A DNA stretch of 64,000 nucleotides, taken from positions 50,867,722 through 50,931,721 of the forward strand of contig OX638372.1 of assembly GCA_951812925.1 (NCBI GenBank), read 5' to 3'. Of this stretch, positions 24,856-35,664 are shown in pieces (within the stretch, counting starts at the first letter, position 1; every line of letters begins with the position of its first letter). Under the pieces are notes generated by a model. The model did no database searches and had not been told where the DNA came from. It saw only the letters and a list, made by a program, of their open reading frames with translations. The translations under genes were made by a program, and so were the position numbers. This DNA is from Calliopum simillimum. Lineage: Eukaryota; Arthropoda; Insecta; Diptera; Lauxaniidae.

Positions 24856-25288
24856 CGCTAGGACATGCTGTGTTAAAAAAGACAAGCAGTGAGAACAGCA
24901 CTGGAAGCAGCTTCTTGCTTCCCTCGAAGCGCAACTGAAGTCGTTTCAATGCGCTTCCGTTTCCCGTTGGGTTGTATATTAAGCAAATGTCAGACCAAAC
25001 ATAAATATTTGACTAGAATTTTAAAGTCAAAATGGTTTTGTTTTTATGATATCTATCTTGCTGTTAAGTTCAAACACACAAGAAATAATAAATTCAAAAT
25101 GGTTATATAAGCTAAGGAAATTTAAGTTTGAAATTTAGTGCTAATTAAGAGATTTTATTTTTTTTACTACCCAACGGGAAACTGAAGCGCATTGAAACGA
25201 CTTCAGTTGCGCTGCGAGGGAAGCAAGAAGCTGCTTCCAGTGCTGTTCTCACTGCTTATCTTTTTTAACACAGCATGTCCTAGCGAAG
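24856..25288. repeat. tight foldback with near-identical 120-bp arms
   Basis: CTAGGACATGCTGTGTTAAA at 24860 is mirrored at about 25264-25284, and the arm continues through AGCAGTGAGAACAGCA, GAAGCAGCTTCTTGCTTCC and CAACTGAAGTCGTTTCAATG with very few differences. Spacer about 190 bp. High arm identity suggests a young element or gene conversion between arms. Downstream CTTCCGTGGAAG blocks recur at 25329 and 25369. Confidence 0.85.
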
Positions 25289-25409
25289 ATGCACATCTTC
25301 AGAAGCACATGAAATACGCTTCACTTAAGCTTCCGTGGAAGCAAACATTTGGAAGCATATGATACGCTTCCGTGGAAGTTTTGCAAAATTTTAAGTAAAT
25401 TTGAAGTAT

Positions 25410-25829
25410 TTACGGGATCGAAACGGATTTGCCCAGGTTCGAATCCTACCAGAGGTGGATTTTTACCCTTTATTTTTCTTTCTTTTTTTCTTTTTATTAT
25501 TTTTTAATTGCTAATAGGCGCATCAAAACGGTTTTTTTCTGTAAATATACAGCATTAACATTTTTAAAAGAAAATCCGTTTTGAATTCGTTTTAACATAA
25601 GTTTCGGATTCGAAACGGGCCCGCACTGCGGAATTTAATTTTTTTTTATTCGCTAATAAGCACTTCAAAATGTTTTTTTTTTTTATCTAAACAAATCGTT
25701 TTGAATTCGTTTTTGATGTACGTTACGGGTTCGAAATGGATCCGTTACCGCGGATTACGTTTTTTATACCTTTATGAACTCGTAATGGATTCGAAACGGA
25801 TCCTCATACGTTTTTGTGCACATTGGGTA
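25410..25829 (+). repeat. extra arm of the GGATCCGTTTCGAA foldback family
   Basis: It runs from ACGGGATCGAAACGG to TTTTGTGCACATTGGG and is mirrored by 25941-26390. It has box B-like GGTTCGAATCC at 25437 and many CGTTTTGAATTCGTTTT / CGAAACGGATCC blocks. Confidence 0.8.
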
Positions 25830-26655
25830 ATTTCGGCTTAAAAGTCCATGAAATAAACTTATTTTGAATTTGAATTTTTAGCGTTGCCACTTAGTTGTGT
25901 ATTAAATTGTGCTAAAATCATGCTTAAAAAAATGACATATCCCAATGTGCACATAAACGGATGAGAATCCGTTTCAAATCCATTACGAGTTCATAAAGGT
26001 ATAAAAAACGTAATCCGCGGTAACGGATCCATTTCGAACCCGTAACGTACATCAAAAACGAATTCAAAACGCTTTGTTTAGATAAAAAAAAAAAAAACAT
26101 TTTGAAGTGCTTATTAGCGAATAAAAAAAAATTAAATTCCGCAGTGCGGGCCCGTTTCGAATACGAAACTTATGTTAAAACGAATTCAAAACGGATTTGC
26201 TTTTAAAAATGTTAATGCTGTATATTTACAGAAAAAAACCGTTTTGATGCGCCTATTAGCAATTAAAAAATAATAAAAAGAAAAAAAAAAGAAAAATAAA
26301 GGGTAAAAATCCACCTCAGGTAGGATTCGAACCTGGGCAAATCCGTTTCGATCCCGTAAATACTTCAAATACGAACTCAAAACGGATTTGCTTTATTTAA
26401 TTTTTATGATAAAAAAAATATTTTTAATTTGTTTTTTTTTTTCTTTTTATTTTATTGCGTATGATTTTTTGTAAACTTTTCAAACTCTGTTTGAAAAAAT
26501 ATTTTTGATTCCAAATTTGAGTATATAACATTTTTTATCAAAAGAAGTGAAGAAAAACAACACAGAATACTTATAAAAAAACAACAGAAATTTGTTTAAT
26601 ATACAAACTTTAAATCACAACATCAAATAAGTCTACATCAGTTAAACAAACATCA

Positions 26656-26742
26656 TATCGGTCAATAGCCTAGTTGTCTAATGTCTCGTGCATGAAAGAG
26701 TAATACCCCGGGAGCCTGAGTTCGACTCCCGGCCGGGCTAGT
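26656..26742 (+). other. tRNA-like module followed by a T run
   Basis: TAGCCTAGTTGTCTAATG (box A-like), CTGAGTTCGACTCCC (box B-like), GGCCGGGCTA closing against TAGCCTA (about six of seven pairs), then a long T run that would serve as a Pol III terminator. Inverted copies lie at 27540-27616 and 28362-28438. Best read as a tRNA-derived promoter carried by the foldback family. Confidence 0.6.
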
Positions 26743-27539
26743 TTTTTTTTTTTTTTTTTGTTGTTATTTTGTTTTTTTTTTTAATTAAAAATAAGCGCTT
26801 CACCCTGTTTTCTTTTTTTTTATAAGCAGCATTAACATTATTAAAAGCGAATCCGTTTTGAATTCGTTTTTGATGTACGTTACAGGTTCGAAACAGATCC
26901 ATAAAAGAAGAAAAAACGATTCGTTTTTTTTTAGGAATCCTTCCCGCAAACGGATCAGTAACGGATACGTAACGGATTCCGTAACGGATAAAAAGAACGA
27001 AAATATGAACCCGTTACGGATCCGAAACGAGTCCGTTTGGCACACTGGGATCCCACTGTGCCAAACGGACCCGATTCGAATCCGTAACGGGTTCATACGT
27101 TCGTACTTTTTATCCGTCACGGAATCTGTTATGGATCCGTAACTGACCCGTTAGTGGGAGAAATTCCTCTAAAAAACGCGAGTCCGTTTTGAATTCGAGT
27201 TTATGAGTTTAAAACGGAATCTCTTTTTTAATAATCCCAGTGTGCCAAACGGACTCATTTCGGATTCGTAACGGGTTCATATTTTCGTTCTTTTTATCCG
27301 TTACGGAATCCGTTACGTATCCGTTACTAATCCGTTTGCGGGAAGGATTCCTAAAAAAAAAACGAATCGTGTTTTCTTCTTTTATGGATCCGTTTCGAAT
27401 CTGTAACGTACATCAAAAACGAATTCAAAACGGATTCGCTTTTAATAATGTTAATGCTGCTTATAAAAAAAAAAGAAAACAGGGTGAAGCGCTTATTTTT
27501 AATTAAAAAAAACAAAATAACAAAAAAAAAAAAATTACT

Positions 27540-27616
27540 AGCCCGGCCGGGAGTCGAACTCAGGCTCCCGGGGTATTACTCTTCCATACACGAGATGTTA
27601 GACAACTAGGCTATTG
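27540..27616 (-). other. tRNA-like module, inverted copy
   Basis: Reverse complement of the 26656-26742 module with a few changes (CTTCCATACACGAG in place of CTTTCATGCACGAG). It lies on the right arm of the 25941-28285 palindrome. Confidence 0.6.
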
Positions 27617-28361
27617 ACCGATATGATGTTTGCTTAACTGATGTAGACTTATTTGATGTTGAGATTTAAAGTTTGTATATTAAACAAATTTCTGTTGTTT
27701 TTTTTATAAGTATTCTGTGTTGTTTTTCTTCCCTTCTTTTGATAAAAAATGTTATATACTCAAATTTGGAATCAAAAACATTTTTTCAAACAAATCAAAA
27801 ATATTTTTTTTATCATAAAAATTAAATAAAGCAAATCCGTTTTGAGTTCGTATTTGAAGTATTTACGGAATCGAAACAGATTTGCCCAGGTTCGAGTCCT
27901 ACCAGAGGTGGATTTTTACCCTTTATTTTTCTTCCTTTTTTTTCTTTTTATTATTTTTTAATTGCTAATAGGCGCATCAAAACGGTTTTTTTCTGTAAAT
28001 ATACAGCATTAACATATTTAAAAGCAAATCCGTTTTGAATTCGTTTTTACATAAGTTTCGGATTCGAAACGGGCCCGCACTGCGGAATTAAATTTTTTTT
28101 TTATTCGCTAATAAGCGCTTCAAAATGTGTTTTTTTTTTTTATCCAAACAAAGCGTTTTGAATTCGTTTTTGATGTACGTTACGAGTTCGAAATGGATCC
28201 GTTACCGCGGATTACGTTTTTTATACCTTTATGAACTCGTAATGGATTCGAAACGGATCCTCATCCGTTTTTGTGCACATTGGGATGTTAATACTGTTTA
28301 GAAAAATTGTTTAAGCGCTTATTTTTATTAAAAAAAAAGAATAAAAACAAGAAAAAAAAAA

Positions 28362-28440
28362 TTACTACCAACCGGGAGGTGAACCGGGGCTCCCGGGTCA
28401 TTAATTTACGAACAGTAGACTTTAGACAACTAGGCTATAC
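28362..28440 (-). other. tRNA-like module, third copy, split by the LINE
   Basis: ACCGGGAGGTGAACCGGGGC and ACAACTAGGCTAT are the diverged module. The LINE starts right after CTAGGCTAT; the module's continuation (TAGGCTATTGACC) resumes at 29640, so the LINE used this sequence as target. Confidence 0.65.
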
Positions 28441-29639
28441 TTTTTTTGTTACCTATTGATCTCTTTGCCAAGGGAGTGGCTTATAATACTATACTTAGGC
28501 TTAAAGAATCGGGGGGCCTTAAGCTAAGGCCTTACGGACACAGTAATGTAGGTAATATTGAGAGTATTACTACTGACTACATGATTCCTAAGCTTTCTAT
28601 GGAGAAAAAATTCTTGGTCACATTCCCGTCTAGAGAATTCTGGAACACACGAGGTTAAGATCCAACCGAAGTAATAAACGTATACACAGATGGCTCTAAA
28701 TCAGATAATGGGGTTGGAGCAGGTTTCTATGTCTCCAACTCAAACGTAGAATACTCATTTAAATTGCCAGATGAGTGCAGCATTTTCCAAGCGGAAATTT
28801 TCGCGATTAACAAAGCGGTCGATTACCTTAAAGAAAGTGTAAGCGAGAAGGAAATTGCTCTATACGTCGATAGTCAAGCTGCTTTAAAAGCTTTAAAATC
28901 AAACTTTATTAAATCAAAGACAGTTTTTGAATGTTTTACCGCTTTAACTTCCCTTAGTGAAAACAACCAGGTATCCCTTCAGTGGGTGCCGTCACATTGC
29001 GAAATTTTAGGAAATGAAAAGGCAGATCTATCAGCAAAAACGGGAGCTCTCTTAGAAGACCAACACATCAAAATTCCAGCACCGCTTCAACATTTCTTCT
29101 CTTTAAAGAACGCTCAAATGTTCTCAGTAGCGAATAGACGCTGGGAACAATCCCCAACCAGCGCTATAACAAAGTATTTTTGGCCTTGTTTTCTCAAAGC
29201 AGATTTTTCCAAATATTTACTATCTCTGACGAGGAGTGAGTGCAGCCTGCTGACTAGAGTTGTGACTGGTCATTGTCTAATTGGTCATCATGCCTTTAGA
29301 CTGGGCATAGTCTCCAACAACTGGTGCAGAAACTGTCACGAGCCTGAGGAAGAGGAAACAATTGAACACCTTTTATGTCTTTGTCCTGCTCTTGCAAGAA
29401 CTAGACTGAAATGCTTTGGTCAGCCATTTTTTAATTCCCTAAAAGAACTCACTAAAATTCACCTAAGTGACATTAAAAGATTCGCTGTGCTTACAGGATC
29501 CTTCAGTTTGGACAAACACCATATTGAAAGGACCAGAGTTTATGAATAGACGTTAATAAGAGAGTTTGTGGTATCACTATGGACCCTTGCGGTCTATGTG
29601 TGGCAATATTGCCGCCACCCTAACCTAACCTAACCTAAC
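28441..29639 (+). mobile_element. 5'-truncated non-LTR retrotransposon (I/R1-type with RNase H)
   Basis: About 1.2 kb of 3' end: the RNase H domain of the pol frame, a short 3' UTR (29550-29615) and a tail of (CCTAA)n at about 29612-29639. It is flanked by TAGGCTAT on both sides (about 28431-28438 and 29640-29647), consistent with a target duplication. The 5' end starts abruptly, as expected for incomplete reverse transcription. Confidence 0.85.
28446..29549 (+). pseudogene. LINE pol, C-terminal part with RNase H, one nonsense codon
   Basis: One frame runs from 28446 to 29549, interrupted by a single TAA (28656-28658). After it come the RNase H signature residues: D in YTDGSK, E in FQAEIF, D in YVDSQAA and D in NEKADLS, with the QWVPSH block. 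Farther on, WCRNC...EHLLCLCPAL is the terminal Cys/His motif seen after RNase H in I-, LOA- and R1-related LINEs. The reverse transcriptase and endonuclease are absent through 5' truncation. The clade cannot be fixed without the RT. Confidence 0.88.
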
Positions 29640-29879
29640 CTAGGCTATTGACCAATGTGATGTTGACTTATCTGATGTTGAGATATAAAGTTTGTATATT
29701 AAACAAACTTCTTTTTTTTATAATTATTCAGTGTTCTTTCTCTTCCCTTCTTTTGATAAAAATTTTTTTTTTTTTAAAACGTTTACAAGAAATTACACAA
29801 AATCATATGTATTAAAATAGTAAAAGGATAAAAAACAACAAAAAAAAAACAAATAAAAAATGTTTGTTTTCATCATCAT

Positions 29880-31390
29880 TGACATCAATCAAAGCAAATC
29901 CGGTTTAAGTTTGTAATTGAAGTATTTACGGACTCAAAACGGATTTACCCAGGTTCGAATCCTACCACAGGTGGATTTTTATCCTTTCTTTTCTTCAATT
30001 TTTTTTTTTTTTTTTTTTTAATTGTTAATTTTTAATCGATAATAAGCGCTCCAAAATGCTTTCTTTTTTTTTAAACACACAGAAAAAAAAACTGACGATA
30101 AAATTAACTATAAATTTTGTATTCTATAGTTTTTCAAATTTTCTATAGGAAACAAATGCCCAAAATTCATGCGCATTTTTCACGCGCGTGAACGCATTTT
30201 TTTTGTATGAAGTTCATAGAACAATGTGGAAAATTGAAACACGCATGCCTTGCGTATCGCGCAAGTAGCTATGAAATTGATTTTCACGCAATGCATGAAA
30301 TTTCCCAAATTTGAAATTGGGAAATTTCACTTTGACAGTCATTTGCTTTGAAAAATACAAAGGCACAGTGGAAGCAACTTTATTGACATTCAATAGAATT
30401 TAAAAAAAATAACAAATTTTCGTTTAATAAAAGCGATTGAAGTTTTAAAAACGCGATTTAAAAAAAGCTAAAATTGGAGGAATTCACCCAGAAGGTGAAA
30501 TTGCTTGGTAATGTAAAGTTTTATAATTGATTGTGCGCTTCTTATAAATTTTTTCTTCAGCCCATAGTCAAAAATCGGCATCAAATGTCAACTGAATAGC
30601 TGCGCATGTATTTTAAGTGCAGAATCACGCACGCAAACGCATGCATGAAAAATGCTCATGTATTTTGAGCAAAAAAAACAACAATTCAAAATTTCAGAAT
30701 CAGCTTTACTTTTCTACAGTTGAATTCAACTGTACATTTTGTATTCCAAACATTTTTTTTTTTTCATATGAATAAAAGTTTGAGTTGAGTTTTTAACAGG
30801 TCCAGAATAAATCAACATAAGTTTGCTAGAGTTGTACTGATATTTCGCCATTTGAAATGGTGCCGCCGTAGAAGTTGTTTCCTACAATTTCTACGGTTTT
30901 TTGGAAACGGCTAGTTACAGCCCTTCCGGGGTGCTAACTATTAAACCGTTGCAAAACAGTTTTAACTGTATTGTAACAGTTTATATTGTCAGCTGACCTT
31001 TTTAGAAGGTTATTTTTACTATAACTGCCTTCGATAGTTTCTAAACCGAGTAAACTCTAGATTTACAGAGTTGAACGGTCCAAATACAAAACTCCGGGTT
31101 GGTGCAATTTCTATTGAAAATCTAGTTTAAATTAACAGTTTTCACAGTACCTAAACATTTTAACAGTAACTGTACAGTACTATTTTCACAGTAATTTTAC
31201 TGGACTGCACAGTCAATTTAACCTTTACTGCGGGTTGGTGAAATTTCTATCGTTGAAATCGGTTGGATTGACCGATATTTTTTTTTCTGTGCACAGCATT
31301 AACATTATAACAAGCAAATCCTTTTTGAGTTCGTTTTTGATGTACGTCACGGGTACATAACGGATCCTTATCCGTTTTTGTGCACTTTGG
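29880..31390. repeat. further GGATCCGTT-family copy, split by a 1.2-kb insertion
   Basis: The left part (29889-30072) has CCAGGTTCGAATCCTACCA and the right part (31289-31390) ends TTTTTGTGCACTTTGGGA, both as in 25410-25829. Between them lies unrelated DNA from about 30073 to 31288, with CACAG at each edge. Confidence 0.7.
30073..31290. mobile_element. inserted element with (A)n-CTGACG / CGATA-(T)n ends
   Basis: Edges CACAGAAAAAAAAACTGACG and GACCGATATTTTTTTTTCTG can pair imperfectly. The interior has many CAGT/ACAGTA repeats (30950-31215) and two CGGGTTGGTG-AATTTCTAT blocks. Part of it (about 31070-31265) recurs inverted at 41355-41480, so it is a dispersed family. No coding sequence; class unknown. 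Confidence 0.55.
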
Positions 31391-31728
31391 GATGTAATCA
31401 ATTTCCATGTTAACACTTGTTCGATTGCAAAATGACAGTTTAAGTATATCAATACAAATTAATCTAACTTATTTATCATATTTTTATGACAAAAATAAAT
31501 TTTGGTTAAAAAAACGTTCAAATGAGCTTTATGAACGTTATAGATTAACTTATAGGATTTTCCCCAAATTTTGTTTAAATCGTTATTAAAAAAGATTTTC
31601 CATAAACGCTCAGATTAACATTTTTAATACTGAACATAAACATGCAGGGTTGCTAGCTATTTTTTTTTTTTTTTTTCATTTGTCTTAAATTATACTAAAA
31701 AAAGTTGTTGTCTTTAATCGTTTAAATA

Positions 31729-32604
31729 ACACAGGTTTACAAAATTAAAAAATATCATGGCGTTTTGACCAGACAATGTGTTTCCTAGGGTTTTTGACTT
31801 CCAGAATCCAAATCCGGGGTCCGTTTTTTTTTTCAGAACGTCTGCGAAAAAAGATTTCAAGGTCATATGGAGGTCAAAATGGTCATGTGTCGTTTAGTGA
31901 TAAATTCGCTACAATTCTGAAACTAATTTTATATCATTAAATTCTTATTTCTTAAAAAGAATATGTGATCAAAAAGGGTCTCTCGGGCCTAGTTTCGGAG
32001 ATATAGCCATCGGAAGATCCGGATATATCTTCTATGAAACCGCTATAAGTTGAGAACCACTGGATGGATTTGGAAAATATTGGTGTCATATGATAGGTAT
32101 TTTGTTGTTGTTGTTGGTTTTGTTGATGTATTTGTTGTTGTAATTGAAAAATTTCTCAAAATTTCAAAAAGGTCATATCTCCAAAACTACGAATCCAATT
32201 GAAAATATTTTTAGAGGTTGTCAAATTACCTTTCATATGACTCCAATTTTTTTTCAAATCCATCCAGGGGTTCCCAACTTATAGCAGTTTTCATAGAAAA
32301 TATATCCGGATCTTCCGATGGCCACATCTCCGAAACTAGGTCCGAGATACCCTTTTTGATCACATATTCTTTTTAAGGACAAAGAACTCAATGATAAAAA
32401 ATTAGTTCCAGAGTTTTAGCGAATTTATTACTAAACGACGCACGAACCCCATTTTGACCTCCATATGACCTTGAAATCTTTTTTCTCAGACGTTCTGGAA
32501 AAAAACGGACCCCGTATTCGGATTCAGGAAGTCAAAGTCCCTAGGAAACACATAGTCTGGTCAAAACGCCATGACATTTTTTTTTTTTTGTAAACCTGTG
32601 TAAT
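31729..32604. repeat. palindrome with about 370-bp arms
   Basis: ACACAGGTTTACAAA near 31729 is mirrored at 32588-32602. Matching blocks include TTTTGACCAGACAATGTG, AGATTTCAAGGTCATATGGA and GGAAGATCCGGATATAT. The loop is a TTGTTG-rich stretch at 32103-32140. Non-coding foldback. Confidence 0.85.
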
Positions 32605-32648
32605 TCAACATGCAATTGTAGGGCTGCAACCTGGCTATTTTTCTTATA

Positions 32649-33194
32649 GAGTAGAACGGGGTAATGTTGTGCAGGGGGTAATGTCGTGCACTGGATGCTT
32701 AAGCCCAAAGAATTGAATGATTTACCAACTGTTCGTAAGGTAGGGACCTGCTGACCTACTGAGCTTATGCATATAATACTAGCAATTTTCACCAGTTCGT
32801 CTCTACAGAGTAACCTTTTTTTCAAAACGCACGCTTTCGGGACGATAAAAGTGTTTTTTTATCGGGTCAGAAAAATAATTTTCCTTCCGGGAAAATATAC
32901 CAGGTTAGTGTTTTCTGAAACGAAATACCCTGCCAAAGAATAGAAGTATTTGGTTTTCGAAAAAAATTTTGGGCTTCACCGAGTTATCGAAGTTGACCTT
33001 TAAAACGACCATTGGGGTAATGTCGTGCACATTCACTTACACAAACACAATTTCTCGCTACACAAATGTTGTTACACATGGATGTAACCAATGAAATTAT
33101 CTTTCGATCGGATGCTTACTCGTTGCATTCGCTTGAGATGTACGGCTTTGCGAGCATGTCAAAGTTGAGTGCACGACATTGCCCCGTTCTACTC
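32649..33194. mobile_element. TA-flanked MITE with GGGGTAATGTCGTGCA repeats, 546 bp
   Basis: Terminal repeats GAGTAGAACGGGGTAATG and its mirror, TA outside both ends (32647-32648, 33195-33196). GGGGTAATGTYGTGCA occurs near 32659, 32675 and 33005 and inverted near 33172. No coding capacity. Same build as the 19615 element (G-rich subterminal repeats). Confidence 0.75.
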
Positions 33195-33535
33195 TACTAT
33201 GCTTATTTTTACAAATTGAAATTTCGGTTTAGAAATTAAAATTAAATTCTTTATAGACTTTCTGGGTGGCCACCTAACTTTTTTCAATTTTGCTTGAAAC
33301 AAAATAAAACAAAAATGTTGTGTGTCTTAACCCTGAAAATTTATGTTCAATTTTTAAATAGCATTTTTCAAGCAAATAACTTCAATTAAGTTAAAAATAT
33401 ATCTGTGCCAGTTTGACAAATCAACCTAAGTCTCTTTTCGTGAAAAAAGCAAAAGCACATAACATTTTTACATTTTCCAACGCAAGTCGAAGTTATTTAC
33501 TTTTGCCTTTTTAACGAAAAGCGACTTATGCTGGA

Positions 33536-33900
33536 ATTAGCCAAGAAGTAGCGTTTCGTAACGTCACGGTTGCTTCTCAACGTAGCATCGATTAGTGAAA
33601 ACAGTAGGCAACGTTCGAAATGTCACCTTACAACTTAAAAATTACTTGAAAATTCAAGTTTTTGTAAACAAGAATCCATTGTCATACTTATTTTAATCAA
33701 TTTGTTCAAAAAATTCCATTTATAACATCCAAATTTAATTTATTTTATCTTACAACGTAGCACGACGTTTGAAAATCTGATTTCAACAGGTCTCAACGTT
33801 GCCTACCGCTACTTTACGATTTCACTAATCGCTTACACGCTTCTGCCATTTGATAGATTTTGACAGACGTCACGTTACGAAACGCTACTTCTTGGCTAAG
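33536..33900. repeat. inverted-repeat element, about 365 bp
   Basis: TAGCCAAGAAGTAGCGTTTC and its mirror GAAACGCTACTTCTTGGCTA bound the element. Inside, CAACGTTGCCTAC / GTAGGCAACGTT pair. MITE-like. Confidence 0.8.
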
Positions 33901-34134
33901 TCTACCATTAGGTTGTTTCGGAAAACAAGAATGTACAAATGTTACCGTGTATTGAAAAAGGACCTCATCACAAAATCCAAAACCAAATTTTTTACTTATA
34001 AAGGATTAAATTTAATTCTTAGCCCTGAATAACGTCGCAAGAATTTCCTATGATTTTTGGTGTCACATTCAGATGGCGCTGACCGTACGAAAACAAATTT
34101 CATACATTTTACCCAAAAAAAAATAGTAATGGTA

Positions 34135-34628
34135 TTCACGAAGTAGGGCAGCTGGTGTGGCAGATGAGCTAAAAAGCAACGTGTAAGCTTATTTAGTGAA
34201 CAACTATGTGGCTGAAGAGCTACGAAATCAGCTGTTTTTTGTTTGCTTCTGAAAAATAAAAAAATTTACTGTCAAAATTTATAAACCAAAATTCATGAAA
34301 ATACCACGGAAGTCTAAAAATTACCAACAGTTGTCCAATAGAGTGTTCAGTGGCTTTTCAGATTTACGCTTTTCATATGCAGGCCCATTTATTCTAATTT
34401 CAATTTCCACAAAAAAAAAAAAATTGAATTTGATTTAAATTTTTAACACAAATGTCAATATAATTCTGACATATTTTGTTGTAGCAGAAAAGCTATTCAT
34501 ATTTACTTTAGGGTTTTGTGTAGCAAAATAGCTTACTTGTAGCTAAATTTCTTAAATGTATTTTGTTGTTGTTTAGAGCAGATTAGCTCTTTTACTCTCC
34601 TGCCACACTAGCTGCCCTACTTTGTGAA
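34135..34628. mobile_element. TA-flanked MITE, 494 bp
   Basis: Ends TTCACGAAGTAGGGCAGC and mirrored GCTGCCCTACTTTGTGAA, with TA at 34133-34134 and 34629-34630. The subterminal GTGTGGCAG continues the repeat. Interior AT-rich without ORF. Confidence 0.8.
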
Positions 34629-34995
34629 TACAATTAGTAATAATTCTGTAGCCTACAATTATGCAACAGTTACAAACATATGATTATCTGAATACTTTTC
34701 TGTCTGAAAATTTTTATTGAAAATTACGGAAAGCTTAAATGATGGGAAAAATTCGGAAAATGCAGAAAACTTGAGAAAATTGTAATTTAATTTTCTTAAG
34801 TATTTTCTTTAAAAAATATTTAACACCAATAAGGTTATGTGTGATTTAAGATTTGTCAGTCGGAAACTTTGGTGGAAAATTGCGGGAAAACTGAAGAAAG
34901 TAAAACAGCGTGGTAACTTGAGGAAACTTAAATTTCGCGTTTCTTTTAATTGAAAAGTATTGTATAATAACAGTGTAATGTAGGGTGACCAACCG

Positions 34996-35105
34996 TCCCG
35001 CATTTTGCGGGACAGTCCCGCATTTTTCCCTCTCGTCCCGCATTCAAAAATGTCCCGGAAATGTCCCGCATTTTCATGTATGTCCCGGAAATGTCCCGCA
35101 TTTAA
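34996..35105 (+). repeat. short tandem repeats of TGTCCCGCATTT
   Basis: GTCCCGCATT recurs about six times, interleaved with TGTCCCGGAAA, inside the left end of the hAT-like element. Likely subterminal transposase-binding repeats. Confidence 0.8.
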
Positions 35106-35664
35106 GATGGACGTTCATTGTGTAGATTTTTTCTATGATATGAATCTTTTATTAGGAATATTGCAAACCAAATTTCAATTTCAATAAAATCGTGCAAAAT
35201 CAAATGAAATTGTTGTTAATGGTAGTTCGTGTTATCCATTGAAAACTTTTCGTAATAAAAAATAAATGGCAACACCTGCATTATTGTTCTCCTTTTCACT
35301 TTAATTTTCATAATGAACTTAGCATTTATCCCTCTCTGTCCGCAGTTCATGCATACATACTAGTGAAATGAGCAACAATCCAACAGAAAAGTTCGATGCG
35401 CATCCCCAAGATGCAATAGCGATGCGCGTCCTTCTCGCATCTAAAGAGCTGATGTTGATACGCATATTTTCTGCGCTGTAGGTAGGCAATAGGCAGCTTT
35501 ATTTTTTTGTTTGTTTTTCTTATTTTAAATATTTTTTATTGTCATCCATAGAGCATTTCTGGTAGCGAGAGCGAAGCGCATCCAAAGAGCATTTCTGGTA
35601 GCCAGAACAAAGCGTTTTCGGTCACGTATTTACGCAGAAAACAAAATAAGCCAATAAGTAAGCT

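Larger units (their letters stand above)
25941..28285. repeat. 2.3-kb near-perfect palindrome, GGATCCGTTTCGAA family
   Basis: It begins CCCAATGTGCACATAAACGG and ends with the mirror CCGTTTTTGTGCACATTGGG. Matching pairs inward include AATCCGCGGTAACGGATCC (about 26010) with its partner near 28197, the tRNA-like block at 26656-26740 with 27540-27616, and an innermost CACACTGGGATCCCACTGTG near 27040-27060. Short ORFs on both strands are palindrome artefacts. There is no transposase. Confidence 0.85.

Noticed and set aside
26656..26742. Functional tRNA gene
   Set aside because: Arms pair only partly, the module is repeated in mirrored repeats, and no clear anticodon loop can be drawn; a tRNA-derived repeat module fits better.
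26800..27506. ORFs of 88-106 codons on both strands
   Set aside because: They mirror each other because the DNA is palindromic and consist of repeated GGATCCGTTACGG-type words; no coding signature.
29612..29639. (CCTAA)n as a telomere
   Set aside because: Only about five units, internal, and placed exactly at the 3' end of a LINE; it is the element's tail.
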